Source of the DNA: Erodium maritimum
Lineage: Eukaryota > Streptophyta > Magnoliopsida > Geraniales > Geraniaceae
NCBI GenBank assembly: GCA_963921825.1
Contig: OY997588.1
Span: 125,891,203-125,955,202, forward strand
DNA length: 64,000 nucleotides
Reading direction: 5' to 3'
Shown here: positions 1 to 10,839 of the stretch, one piece after another
Layout: every line of letters starts with the position of its first letter
Position numbering within the stretch: position 1 is the stretch's first letter
Notes under the pieces: generated by a model
The model's input: the letters and a program-made list of their open reading frames with translations, nothing else
The model's database searches: none
What the model was told of the DNA's origin: nothing
Translations under genes and position numbers: made by a program

Positions 1-458
1 GAGGCAATTGCTGAATTGGACTCCTTGAGTGAGGAATCATACAAGGACAGTACTCTAATAATGCAGCTGTTGAGAGACAACCTCACTCTCTGGACCTCTG
101 ACCTGCCTGAAGATGGAGGTACTTCACAATTTCATATTATAAATTGTTTGCTCCATATAGTATGCCAAACAATGAGATCTGAGTTGAAAGAATTTGCACT
201 GGTCATGCAATTATCTAGTAGTTTGAATTTTGATTAATCTGATAAATCTATCAGTACTTAGCAAATGAGAGGCTGAAGTTTGGATTTGTTTGCATGTAGG
301 TGATGAGAACTTCAAAGGCGAAGAGCCCAAATCTGCTACTGCTGGGGATGGTGCATCTGCAGCAGCTAATGTAAGTAACTATAAGAATCTCTTGTAGCCA
401 AATTATGTTTTGTTTTACTAAATTCTAATCTCTAATCCAAAATATGTTGCAGAAATGA
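1..458 (+). CDS. 14-3-3 protein, C-terminal exons (5' end outside window)
   Basis: This is the end of a 14-3-3 gene, a dimeric phosphoserine/threonine-binding adaptor of the cytosol and nucleus. The window opens in frame 1 in the last helices: residues [20 protein letters not shown], then [13 protein letters not shown], the family's C-terminal helix signature. The coding exons I infer are 1-118, 300-370 and 453-458. The introns are GT-AG (119-299 and 371-452) and the phases join cleanly. The last exon adds only Lys and the stop TGA at 456-458. The tail after the last helix ([24 protein letters not shown]) is acidic and Ala-rich, as is usual for the variable isoform-specific end. No break is seen. 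The isoform cannot be assigned from the tail alone. Confidence 0.94.
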
Positions 459-1035
459 TTCACAGCAATTAGATGTGGAGCTACCATACAAAAGTTGGCG
501 CATTTGTCTTCTCTTTAGCTTTTACCACACGAGGATTAAATGGAACAATGTTGTAGACATTTGACGAAGCTTTTCCTCATTTTGGATGGTAGCAGAGCCA
601 AAGAGAGGGTCAAGATGCATCATTTGCCCTGCCGTTCTTTTTCTTTTTTTTTTTTAATTTAATTTTCTGCCGCATTTGCTTTATCTTCATGTTATCTTAT
701 AAAATTTTCTGATGTAGAAACAAAGCATTTCATTAACTCCATAGTTTGGTTCTCATTCTTCAATGCTTGCTCTCAATGAGAAGTAAATTGTATGGTTCAT
801 ATATTAGGTTGATTGAGAACTTATGTTTAGAAGAAGCATTTAACCTTCAATTGATGTAATACATCGGTCAGTTTTTGAGGATTTGATAAAAAGATCATTC
901 AAGGAAGTCTCAGTAGCTAGAGGTCTTTTGTCCTCCCATTTCAATTTTTGGAATGGGAGAGATTTATATGCTGCTTTGCTTATAAAAAATGATCATTCAA
1001 CCCTGAACTCTTGAACTATTCATTTAGCCATATAG
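459..1035 (+). other. 3' UTR and downstream spacer of the 14-3-3 gene
   Basis: AT-rich sequence follows the 14-3-3 stop codon, with T-rich stretches (around 637-660) typical of plant 3' ends. No reading frame, RNA gene or clear transposon terminus is visible. Confidence 0.5.
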
Positions 1036-1160
1036 TAGGGGTGCGTAAAAAAATCCGAAATCCGAAAAAATAGGCGAATTTGATCCGTAAAATGACCAAT
1101 CCGGACGAACGTGGACAAATCTGGTCCGGAATCCAGATATCAGGATGTTTAGAACTCGGA
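1036..1160. repeat. possible hAT-like element terminus
   Basis: The stretch starts TAGGGGTGCGTAAAAA and continues with repeated ATCCGAA motifs, a common look for ends of plant hAT-derived elements. A similar ATCCGAA-rich segment ending in CACCCCTA lies at 32640-32817. No partner terminus or 8-bp duplication was found next to this copy, so the call is weak. Confidence 0.3.
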
Positions 1161-1743
1161 TCCGGATCCATGATTAAAACCATATTTACACGCTATTACT
1201 AATGGTTTGTAGATTGTGTAAAAACGATAAATAATTAAAACGAGCTCATGGCTATTACGTGCACCATGCCAACAACACATCACACTGTGTTATCAAACAA
1301 GCATGTTATCAAACATTGTGTGATTTTTTTGTTTTAGTTAATTGCCAAGTTTCGAAAAAAATTAATATTCAGTCTATCGAAACCCTTCAAAAATGAAACT
1401 TTTAGACATTTAATTTTTGAGTTCGTCAAGACGGTTCCGAACTCGTCATGAGTAACTAAACGTTTTGTCCCGGCATTCCGACCATCCAATGGTCATGCTC
1501 GGCCTAACTCCGTCCAACGTAACCCCATTCGGTCATGGGATCGGCTCCTTGAGAATCCCGCTCTCATGACCCGAAAAATAAAAATAAAATTCAAAATTTT
1601 CAGATTTGAATGAACTTTCAAAATTACATTTTTCATGGTAATAAACCCACAAGCAAGAATTTAAATCATGTTATCACACAACATGCAAAAATCAAGCAAA
1701 ACCGAAACTACAAGTAAACTCTTGTGAATCCCGGAGGTACCAC
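1161..1743 (-). other. probable truncated internal leader of an LTR retrotransposon
   Basis: On the minus strand this follows the primer-binding site at 1744-1756. It holds no open frame and no recognisable gag. It is probably the untranslated leader of the element whose LTR lies at 1761-3330, cut off somewhere to the left. Confidence 0.4.
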
Positions 1744-1756
1744 GGCTCTAATACCA
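1744..1756 (-). promoter_or_regulatory. retrotransposon primer-binding site (initiator tRNA-Met type)
   Basis: The minus strand reads TGGTATTAGAGCC, one base different from the usual TGGTATCAGAGCC that pairs with the 3' end of initiator tRNA-Met. It lies 4 nt inside an LTR end (GATACCCA, 1768-1761 on the minus strand), which fixes the orientation of the element. Confidence 0.7.
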
Positions 1757-1760
1757 CTAT

Positions 1761-3330
1761 TGGGTATCTAGGTAGGGTAGGAGATGAACCAACTCATAGA
1801 GGAATGACAATTGAAACCAAGAGACCATGTAAGCCATGAAACAACTACCAAAGATTATAATCACAAGAAAAAAAAATCAACACAATTTCTTACCAAACCA
1901 AGAACACCGGGTAAAAAATGATTTGGCTTGAGTCTCCAAGACGTCTACATATCCTCCAAGGAATAAAAGTCACGTAGTTCTAAGCTTAGAGGACTCAAGA
2001 AACAAAAATGGAGATGGCTTGGTCGAAATTACAAGGGAGAGGAGGGATTGCTGGTGTTTTTTTCCTTTTGTGTGTTATTTCTTCTTATGTTGACAATGAT
2101 GACTTATATCATGTAATCCCATCAACATAATAAATAAATGGAATATAGGACAAAGATGGTCTAAAGTAGATAGAAGTTGGTGGTAAGTTGGTGGATTGAA
2201 TCACCAACTACTTAATCTACCTAGTTTAGTTAGAACCATTTAGTTAAGACTTAACTAGTTGGTTCCATTGGCTTTTGGTGGCATGGGATGCCCATGGGCC
2301 TCGCGGGTGATGGTCCGTGGTCATTCTCGACGAGGTCCTGTGACCCGCTTATCACCTTCACGCCTTCCATCCTTGATATGTCCAACATTATCTGATGCTA
2401 TCAATCCCAAGACTCCAAGTCTTGTCTTGATCCGTAAAGTCCTAATTACTTATGGGCGCATGACCCAAAACTCAGTTTTGGTCATGTCCCGTGTCAACTT
2501 CCCTCTTGGCCATTCTCCATAAGTATGTTAATGAGTTTCATCCTTCATGTGACCCTTAGGTTTATGCTTGTCGGTAGATCAACGTAAAATCTCATTTTAC
2601 TTGATCCTACATAAATGGAAACTAACGAGACTTTAGTATTGCCTGACATTACGAATCGGAACTTTCGATTCTAACCTTTATGTCGTCTATGTCACTATCC
2701 TTTTAAATCTAGATATCCTAATTGAGATAAAGAATAAAACCGTCATCCTTATTATTTTCAATCATTGTTCCTTGATATGTGAGACGACTGAATCTTTGAT
2801 ACCCAATATCATGTGCATGGTCATGCTATTCTTTCAGTGACTCTCGATCAAGTGGCCGAAAAGCGATATCTTTCTCATACCATAGTATGAGGGATAAATC
2901 CCTTAGCCGTCTTTCGTGTCACTCATGCAGTCTGTCCCCAAGCCAATCATGGCCGTTATGGAAGCCCTATTACAAGAAATGTTTGGCTCAAGTCAAACTC
3001 ATTTGTTTACTGCATAATGATCACAAAGGCTCCTTGGTCTAAGGATACATGACAAGCTACGACACTGGATATGTTCATGACTGGATCTATGAAACATATT
3101 CAAGTCAGGTTGTCCAATATCATGTCCCACATGATATATATGATCAGACTCCGAAATTCCATTCCAATGACTAAATAGAACGTAAGCCATAAGGAGTCAT
3201 CTTTCATAGTAGTCGCTTCTGGTGAAGCTTTGTTGACTAGGGACCCATCGATTGTGATCTAACCCGATCTATGGTTCTACTTCGTATGGTGGGCATAGAT
3301 CATAACACACATCGATATATTACTCCAACA
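1761..3330 (-). mobile_element. LTR of a truncated LTR retrotransposon
   Basis: On the minus strand the LTR ends GATACCCA at 1761, directly before the primer-binding site. Its start is less certain: TGTTGGAGTA at 3330 is my choice, but TGTTAGCC near 3421 is also possible, and an internal TGGGTATC (reverse complement of 2798-2805) mimics an end. No second LTR or gag-pol was found to the left, so the element is broken. Within the LTR no conserved reading frame is seen. Confidence 0.6.
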
Positions 3331-3595
3331 CATGTATACTATAAAGTCGCTTTAATTTTATTGTTTGCGATGATATTTACATTTGGACATTTATAATTGG
3401 ACTACGGGAACTAAGGCTAACAGTTCATGTTGTGGTTGTTAATGTAACCTCTATCTTTTTAATAAACATTCGCTTCTCGTTTCAAGTTTTTTTTCGTTTC
3501 AATTATATTTCGGAAACTTATCATCTTGAAAAATGCACCCAAACCCACTTGTGGCTGCACCAGCGGAACCATGCTGTAACACCGGCTCAACCGAC
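3331..3595. other. spacer between two LTR elements
   Basis: AT-rich sequence with no supported gene. It may hold the true outer end of the upstream LTR near 3421. The 5 bp before the copia LTR at 3596 do not match the far side of that element. Confidence 0.35.
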
Positions 3596-4091
3596 TGTTG
3601 GAATATATATGCAGAACTGATAAAATAAGGGGAACAGAATTAAACAATGCAAACAATTGAAAATTGGAAGAACCAACCGGTTAGACGTGCAGAAGCGGAT
3701 CAGCAGCGGTTGCTCCCCAAGTTTACACAGCTCTACCCAGCAGCGCGCCCACTCGCTCTACTGGATGTGGACTCCGCAGAACAGCACCAGAACAAAGGTG
3801 TAGTAAAATGAAAGAGGAAGGAGGGAAACGTGTATAGTATAGACTCTGGTTTGTGTTGAAATCGTGAGAAACAAAGGAGTACAGAACCAGCTATTTATAG
3901 GTTCGAAAGATGCAAGGTTAAAAAGGTAAAAACACCAACGAATTAAGTGCAAAAAACGTTTCAGTCATTAACCCATTGTTTTAATTCAGAATCAAAACGT
4001 TTCAGCCATTTTAATTCAGAATCAAAACTGGAAAACGTTACAACTTGTTTAAATTAAAAAAGATTTGAATTTCAGAAAATCTTTTACCCCA
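3596..4091 (-). repeat. copia 3' LTR (shorter copy)
   Basis: About 496 bp. It aligns to 6304-6931 over its whole length except for about 127 bp present only in the other copy. It ends CCCCA on the plus strand, where the truncated pol frame enters it. Confidence 0.85.
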
Positions 4092-5420
4092 AAAATTAAT
4101 TCGATAGTGGTTCTCTTGGGGTCAGTTAGGCCTACTTTCGCCAGACACCCCCACACTCTGAGAAACTTTAGGTTAGGAGCATAACCCTTCCATAACTCGT
4201 AGGGAGTCTTATCAAGGTTCTTGTGCGGCACACGGTTAAGTATGTGACAAGCAGACAAGACAGCTTCCCCCCACATTTCATCAAGAAGGCCTGAACTTAG
4301 AAGCATCGCATTCATCATATTCTTTGGCGTTCGGTTCTTGCGTTCAGCTACTCCATTTTGTTGAGGCACATATGGCGCACTTGTTTCATGAATGATTTCA
4401 TTAGATTCACAGACATCTTTCAAGAAGTTTGAGCCATACTCTCCTCCTCTATCGGATATAACTCTTTTGATTTTCCTCTCGAGTTGGTTTTCTACCTCAT
4501 TCTTATACTTGATGAACATCTCTTCAACTTCATCTTTTGTAGTAAGAAGATAAACTCTCGCGAACCTTGAGCAGTCGTCGATGAAGGTAACATAGTAATG
4601 TTTGCCTCCCTTGCTCCTAGTGTTCTTGAAATCCGCAAGATCGGTGTGGATTAATTCAAGAAGGTTCGTGTGTCTTGTTGTAATAGATTTGCAAGGTTTC
4701 TTAGATAATTTAGCCTCTACGCAAATCTCACACTTCGAGAGTTCAGAGGTAGAAAAGGATGGTATAATAGACATGTTTCTTAGTTGTTTAATTGAGGCAA
4801 CATTCACATGTCCTAGTCTACCATGCCACAAATCAAAAGACTCAACGATATAAGCGGAAGCGGAAATTTTATTATTCAAAATAACATGATCGACATTGAA
4901 AAGAAAAAGACTCCCACAATAATACCCCTTCCCTACAAACTCCTCATTCTTGGTGAAGACAACAGTATCATTCTCTATAACAGTCTTCATTCTAGCCTTC
5001 ATCAGTGGAGGTCCAGAGACAAGGTTGCGCTGCAAAGTAGGGACACAAAGGGCATTATTGAGTACGAGTGTCTTCCCAGATGTCAGCTTCAGCATGATCT
5101 TCCCGCTTCCAGCAATCACTGCAGTAGAGTCATTCCCCATATGAACCACTTCACCAGGTGCAGCGGCTTCAAACTCGTAGAAGAGTTCCTTGGAGTTGCA
5201 GAGATGACGGGTGGATGTAGAGTCCAACACCCAATCAACAATGTTGTGAACCAGTATAGCCTCAGCAACCACAGCAGCTACGATGTCATCATCTTCGGCA
5301 ATGTAGGCTCTTGCATCATTCTTCTTGTAGCCTTGGCGTTGCATACACTGATAGGCCTTGTGTCCAGCTTGGCCGCAAGCATAGCACAACAGATTCTGCT
5401 TCGGTTTTTGGATAGTAGAG
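4049..5420 (-). pseudogene. copia pol: CCHC knuckle, protease remnant, integrase
   Basis: In the open frame the order is CYACGQAGHKAYQC (CX2CX4HX4C knuckle), a protease region with WVLDSTSTRHLC, the GAG-pre-integrase motif LWHGRLGHVN, then the integrase core. The usual protease DSGA active site reads DSTS, so proteolysis is likely dead. The integrase DDE residues all seem present: HTDLADF, ISDRGGEY, and QQNGVAERKN. After KTPYELWKGYAPNLKFLRVWGC the family would continue into reverse transcriptase, but here about 30 more codons follow, entering the LTR and stopping at 4049. The frame has no ATG start. It is joined to gag by a one-base frameshift near 5400-5420, so in an intact relative it would be one polyprotein. 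Confidence 0.88.
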
Positions 5421-6260
5421 GAGGGCTACATACTTGTTGCGGTTGTTGGGAGGTCCTCGCTTGGGAGCTTCCTTGGTCTTGGACTTGGGCTTCGGTTTGG
5501 GCTTAGGTTGACGAGACGGCCAACCAGACTCCACGATGTTGGCCCTTGCCGTCGGAGGCGGCAAATGTGTTGAGACAGAACTCAGAGCATCCTTCATACT
5601 GTTTTCTCCCTCGATCTTCATATGGCTAATGAGTTCTTGAAGCGTCAGATCCTTCTCTCTATACTTGAGGTGATTGCGATAGTCCTTCCACGACGGTGGA
5701 AACTTCTCCAACAGTACATGGGTGAGGAACACCTCGTCCATCTTCATCCCTTCGTTGACAATGGAAATGTACAAGTCCTCGTAAACGTGGACTTGATCCA
5801 TGATGGAGCAGTTGTCCACCATTTGAAAGGCGGGCCACTTCACCACGACGTACTTCTTCTTCCCAGTGTCGTCAGCCCCATACTTTTTGTTCAAAGTCTC
5901 CCAAATAAATTTGGCTGACTTGTGAACACAAAGTAGGTCAAACAAGGTGTTGGTGACAGAGCTTAAAATCTGGCACCTAGCAGTTTTGTTGTCTTTATCA
6001 AAGTTGAGAAGTTTAGCCTCATTGTCCCTAACAATGGAGGCAACTACGGGAGTAGCACCAGGGGTAGCAGCTAAGGGAATTGGGGGATCATTAAGCAGTA
6101 CATAGTCGATGTCCATTTGTTCAAAAAACATCAATAATTTTTTAGACCAACGACAGTAATTGGTACCGTCAAGTGGTTCAACAACATGCATAGAATGAGC
6201 AGTAACAACAGGCATATAATTCAGGTTTGTATGCATGTCTATATTCATGTTCATGTTCAT
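5420..6260 (-). pseudogene. copia gag (UBN2-type)
   Basis: The frame starts at ATG 6260 with a Met-Asn repeat. It contains the conserved gag-like region from LDGTNYCRWSKKLLMFFEQM through FIWETLNKKYG to MKMDEVFLTHVLLEKFPPSW and LQELISHMKIE. A basic Lys-Pro linker (PKPKPKPKSKTKEAPKRG) precedes the zinc knuckle. The frame then slips and runs out of register to a stop at 5316, so the natural Gag-Pol fusion is broken. This is a structural capsid-like protein that packages retrotransposon RNA. Confidence 0.85.
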
Positions 6261-6303
6261 AACAGTTCACTAAATATATAAATAATCGATATTGCTTTCA
6301 AAT

Positions 6304-6931
6304 TGTTGGAATAAATATGCAGAACTGATGAAATAAGGGGAACAGAATTAAACAATGCAAACAATTGAAAACTGGAAAGAACCAACTGGTTAGACATGCA
6401 GAAGCTGATCAGCAAATCCGTGGTAAACTATTAGCACTTGATAGAACAAACTATTAGCAGTTGTGTTGTAAACTATTAGTTGTGGCGTGGCATACGACCA
6501 CTGACTTGAAAGCAATATTTCCGAGTGACCGAGGTGGCGATCAGCAGCGGTTGCTCCCCAAGGTTACACAGCTCTACCCAGCAGCGCGCCCACTCGCTCT
6601 ATTGGATGTGGACTCAGCTTAACAGCACCAAAACAAAGGTGTAGTAAAATGAAAGAGGAAGGAGGGAAACGTGTATAGTATAGGCTCTGGTTTGTGTTGA
6701 AAACGTGAGAAACAAAGGAGTACAGAACCAACTATTTATAGGTTCGAAAGATGCAGGGTTAAAAAGGTAAAAACGCCAACGAATTAAGTGCAAAAAAAAT
6801 TTCAGTCATTAACCCATTGTTTTAATTCAAAATCAAAACGTTTCAGCCATTTTAATTCAAAATCAAAACTGAAAAACGTTACAACTTGTTTAAATTCAAA
6901 AAGAATTGAATTTCAGAAAATCTTTTACCCA
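6304..6931 (-). repeat. copia 5' LTR (longer copy)
   Basis: About 628 bp. Relative to the other LTR it carries about 127 extra bases (roughly 6413-6539) bounded by GATCAGCA on both sides. The extra part contains three copies of AAACTATTAG. Either an insertion here or a deletion between short direct repeats in the other LTR explains it. Confidence 0.85.
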
Positions 6932-7272
6932 AAAAATTATTTCTTGCCCGCCCTGCAGGGGTTAGACCCGAACCCGAACCCGACCCAGCCTGTCCCGACC
7001 CGGACGGACGGCGGCAGCGGCGGGCGTGAGGCCTATTCCGGCCCAGCCTGCATAGGGAGCCCAAGAGCTAGTTGAGCAAGGACAAGGGGGTTGAGTTTAT
7101 TAACTCAACCAACTCCCCCTTTTTTCCGATGTGGGACAAGCAACAAAACCAAAGGCTTTAAGAAGCCATTTTTTCCAACACCGACCTCCACCTCCATTCC
7201 TCTTCCCATAAATACTCATCTTCCTTCACACCTCTCCTCTTCCCTTCTTTAGTTCTCTATTTTTAGCTCGAA
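6932..7272. other. GC-rich segment with a hairpin, upstream of a Myb-like pseudogene
   Basis: The first part (6945-7070) is GC-rich with CCGAAC repeats and no credible gene. At 7086-7119 GGGGGTTGAGTT and AACTCAACC-AACT-CCCCC can pair as an imperfect hairpin. At 7207-7213 ATAAATA in a CT-rich context resembles the promoter of the pseudogene that starts at 7273. Confidence 0.4.
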
Positions 7273-7639
7273 ATGGAAACTCCAGGACGCATAACTACGC
7301 CTTGGTCGGTGGAGGAAGCAACCCACCTTGTGGTGACATGGCCTGAGTATGCGGAAGTCGGTGGTCAGTATTGACCTAACCTTTACCAACAATACCTGAG
7401 GACCGACGATCCGGATATCAACCCCTGGTCCCAAGCCCAACTAAAGGATCGTTGGAGAAAGAATAGCAAGAAGGTGAAGAAATTTGACGATATCTATCGA
7501 CGTCGTGTCCAACAACGCCTTTCCGACACGATCGGTCGGGAAATTTTTTAGATGCGACTTTTACCGAGTACCACATGACGCATTGTTTTCCATTCAATAA
7601 ATTCCGTTGGTGGGATCTCGTCAAAAATCAAGCGAAATG
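7273..7639 (+). pseudogene. Myb/SANT-like (PIF/Harbinger-associated) protein, broken
   Basis: From ATG 7273 the frame reads TPWSVEEATHLVVTW (SANT/Myb helix), then WSQAQLKDRWRKNSKKVKKF. After a frameshift near 7550 it gives FPFNKFRWWDLVKNQAK and a stop at 7637-7639. The same order (W..EE...W, then a second W-rich helix, then W..VK.Q.K) is seen in the two frames inside the Harbinger-like element at 19277-21620, so this is a third family member. It has in-frame stops at about 7372 and 7549 plus the frameshift. No terminal inverted repeat was found around it. Such proteins probably bind transposon DNA; this copy is dead. Confidence 0.6.
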
Positions 7640-8182
7640 ACGTCTCTACGCTAGGATAATTTAATTTTTAATAAAATTATAATCGTCCATATAATTTTTT
7701 TCGTTTCAATAAAATTACATTTGTTCTTTATTAAAAATATAAAATTAAATTATTTGGAATTAATAAATTCCGATTAAATCAAACAGATTTTACACTACTA
7801 TAATCGTTTGGTTTAACAAAAAGATGTTAACAGCTTGAGTTAACTATTGAGACAAACTATAAGTCAAATGTTTGGCCCAATTATTGCACATGCTATTAAA
7901 ACTCAAGGCTTTCTCCAAATTCATTCTTCCCTATATCTAGATCGTGTTGTAGAATATAATTAGCTTCTTAGGCTAAGAGAGAGTTTAAAAAAAAGGGTTA
8001 CTTGTGATTGCTAATGGCACAATCAGATAAGAAGCCATAACCCACAAGGTTACCCACTGTACCTTCTTTTTTTACCTGATATATTGGATGAACAATTAGT
8101 CCAGACCTCCCAAACAACAATGCTTTTGGATATAATTAGTTCAAATAAAATCATCTTTAAAAAATTATGTCTAGAGCTAATT
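7640..8182. other. AT-rich spacer
   Basis: I see no gene, RNA or transposon end here. The last bases hold the first copy of the LINE target-site duplication. Confidence 0.5.
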
Positions 8183-8199
8183 AACATTGGAGTTGAGAC
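8183..8199 (+). repeat. LINE target-site duplication, left copy
   Basis: AACATTGGAGTTGAGAC, 17 bp, is identical to 10823-10839 on the other side of the LINE. Confidence 0.95.
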
Positions 8200-9960
8200 C
8201 TGACTTCCCAATGCATAGGGGTCTGAGACAAGGTTGCTCCCTATCACCTCTACTCTTTGCCTTAGCTGCTAAATGCTTAAACCAAATTATGAGAATTGGT
8301 CTGCATCAATCTCAATTCCAAGGAATACAAATTGGAGCCTCAGGATCTTGTATCACCCATCTCCAATTTGCTGATGATTCCATTTTCTTCATACAAGCCT
8401 CATCCTTTGGTGCCTCAAATCTTAGGAATGCTCTTGAGATGTTTAAACTCTCAGCTGGTTTGAGAGTAAACTACAACAAATCATCTCTCATCCCAATGAA
8501 TTTGTCCCTTGAAGAAACACAGGAGTATGCTGATATTCTCTCCTGCACTGTGGAGTCCCTTCCCTTCAAATATCTTGGATTCAGTTTGGGATCCAATCCA
8601 AAGAGGCTTATAACCTGGAAGCCAATTTTAGAAAAATTTAAAAAATCCTTTGGACTTTGGCAAGCTAAAACTCTTTCTTTTGGGGCAGAATAACAATGAT
8701 CAAATCCACTCTCAGTGCATTACCTCTGTATTTCGTATCCCTCCTCAAAGCCCCACATTCCATATTAAGATCAATGGAGGCTTGGCAAAGGAGATTCCTT
8801 TGGCATGGAGCTGCTCCAAAAAGGGTCTTCTGCAAAGTTGGCTGGTCCCAAGTCTGTAAACAAAAGGCTGATGGTGGTTTGGGAATCAAAAGCTTGAAAC
8901 TGATGAATATTGCCCTCCTAGCAAAATGGTGGTGGAGGTTTGCTGTTGAATCCAATTATCTTTGGAAACAAATTATTTGTGTTAGGTATGGAAATGGTGT
9001 TCATGACTGGGATCTTAGCAATTTCACTGAGTTGGGGAGCTCCAATTTTTTTACTCACATCATCTCCTTATCAAATGATCCCAACTTTGCTGATATATTT
9101 GGGAGCAAAGGCCTGTCTTGGCAACTTGGTAGTGGCTCTAGGATTTTTTTCTGGGAAGATATCTGGTGGGGAGAATTACACTTCAAGATACTTTTCCCCA
9201 GGATTTACTTACTTGAAAATTCAAAAAAGTCTATTATTGCTGATCTTTGGGATGGTTTCTGTTGGGATTTGGACTTAAGGAGGGATGCCAGAGGTTGGGA
9301 ACTCTTGGAATGGGGTTGTATCTGTGTCATTCTTAATGTCACCTTCTTATCTCCTACTGAAGATAAATTGAGTTGGTCTGCAAATGAAAAAGGCTTCTCA
9401 ATACACAAAATGTACTCCTTACTTGCTGCTCAAGGCTCCTCTACTTTGAATTGGACTAAACACCTCTGGATCCCTGGTATCCCCTCTAAGATCTCTGCCT
9501 TCTGTTGGTTAGCTTGTCTAGAAGCTATATCATCAAAATGTTTTCTTGAAAGCAGAGGTATGACTCTCTCATTCCAAGAGATTATTTGCCCCCAATGCAC
9601 TTGGGACTTTGAAGATGGTGCACACATTTTATTACACTGCAGAAAGGCTTAGGAGGTCTTGCATTTGGTGCTCTCTTGGTGGGGTATTCTGTGGGTATGC
9701 CCTTCTGATGTCAAAGAAACCTTCTGCACTTGGCCCTATTTGGTTCCCTCCAATTACAGAAGGGGCTGATGTAACATTCTGCAAGCAACACTCTAGCAAC
9801 TCTGGCTCTCAAGGAACTCTCTTCTCTTTAAAGGCCAACAAGACTCCTCCTCTCAGCTATTTGTTAAAATTCTGAATAACTCCTTCAGCTGGGAGTGGGC
9901 TTCCTTTGACAAGCATTATCACTTCACTGTCCAAGATTGGATCAACAATCCTTGGCAACT
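8200..9960 (+). pseudogene. LINE ORF2 fragment: reverse transcriptase (3' half) and zf-RVT
   Basis: The frame enters at the RT motif GLRQGCSLSPLLFAL, followed by LQFADDSIFFI (the catalytic [FY]ADD) and SLPFKYLGF. A one-base loss in a G run near 8682 shifts the frame; the second frame resumes with TLSALPLYFVSLLKAP. Then come FFWEDIWWGE, the zinc-binding reverse-transcriptase domain (LWIPGIPSKISAFCWLACL, then CPQCTWDFEDGAHILLHC) and a stop at 9652. Further stops follow near 9768. The upstream RT fingers, endonuclease and ORF1 are absent because of 5' truncation. Confidence 0.92.
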
Positions 9961-10822
9961 TCTCAGAAAATGATCACTGCATTTTCATTTGGGTGGGGTT
10001 TTGGGTTGGGTTTGGGGGTGGTTTGGGTGAGTTTGGTGAGTTTGGTAAGGCTTCTTTGCTTCTCTCTGTCTCTTGTGTGTGGCTCTCTCTTCCTTCTCCC
10101 CTCTCCTTGTATGTGGGTAGATTCATCTTAGGTTTGAGTGTTCTCCTTTTCCTTTGCTCTTTTTGTCTTTGTTCTGCAGGTTTATTTTGCAATTGCACTA
10201 CCCCTCTTCTGGCTTGTCTTCCTCAACGTACCATGGGCAAGCATTCTCATTCAATCTCAAGTCACTGATGCTGCAATGATCAATTACTTGGTACTCAAGC
10301 AATCTCTATTATAGCTCCATCACTCAGCTCATGTCCAAGTTCCAGTCTCAAGATCTTTTTGAGTTGCAGATGATCTTCACCTCTTCTACCTGGTCTTCCT
10401 CATTAACTCGTGGGCAAGTATTCTCGATCAATCACAAGACCCTGATGCTGCAGTGATCATTTTATTGGTTATTACTTGACATCCAAGCAATCTCTGCTCT
10501 TGCCCAAGTTCCTGACACAAGATCTGTTTCAAACTCAACCTCAAGACCTCCTGTTGACAGATTTTCTGTTGCCTTGAAGCTCATCACTTGCACCCTAAAG
10601 TTTCTGCAAACCCTCCTCCCTTTCTTTGGTTATGCTCATCTGTTGGCACTAAGCTACCCTATTGTTTAGTAGCCCTCGCTAATTACAGTTTTCTACCCTT
10701 TCTTTTGTGCAAACATGTAATTACCTCTTTTGTTTGCTGCAATCTGTAGTGAGATTTCTTTTTTGTAACCCTTTTCTACCTCAGAAGAGGTTATTTATAT
10801 ACCTGTTCTTGCTGATAAAAAA
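8200..10822 (+). mobile_element. 5'-truncated L1-type LINE with perfect 17-bp target duplication
   Basis: The insertion begins inside the reverse transcriptase coding region and ends in a short A tail (GATAAAAAAAA, to 10822). It is flanked by identical 17-bp repeats (8183-8199 and 10823-10839), the signature of target-primed reverse transcription with 5' truncation. The 3' non-coding part (about 9930-10810) is T- and C-rich. A second truncated LINE of the same type lies at 27117-28986. The perfect duplication suggests a fairly recent insertion, although the coding part already has lesions. Confidence 0.95.
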
Positions 10823-10839
10823 AACATTGGAGTTGAGAC
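10823..10839 (+). repeat. LINE target-site duplication, right copy
   Basis: AACATTGGAGTTGAGAC, identical to 8183-8199, directly follows the A tail. Confidence 0.95.

Larger units (their letters stand above)
3596..6931 (-). mobile_element. Ty1/copia retrotransposon, internally deleted (RT and RNase H missing)
   Basis: The element has two LTRs (3596-4091 and 6304-6931) that share the TGTTGGAATA end and near-identical sequence. The minus-strand internal part codes for Gag, a CCHC knuckle, a protease remnant and integrase, an order that defines copia. The internal region is only about 2.2 kb because everything after integrase is gone: the frame runs straight into the 3' LTR near 4092 with no polypurine tract. 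No TGGTATCAGAGC primer site follows the 5' LTR. No clear 5-bp target duplication is visible. The element cannot copy itself and could only be mobilised in trans, if at all. Confidence 0.9.

Noticed and set aside
2259-2522. 87-codon plus frame inside the LTR at 1761-3330
   Set aside because: No family signature; starts at a non-ATG codon and lies wholly in LTR sequence.
4823-5506. 227-codon plus-strand frame
   Set aside because: Antisense shadow of the copia pol frame; the minus strand carries clear integrase motifs.
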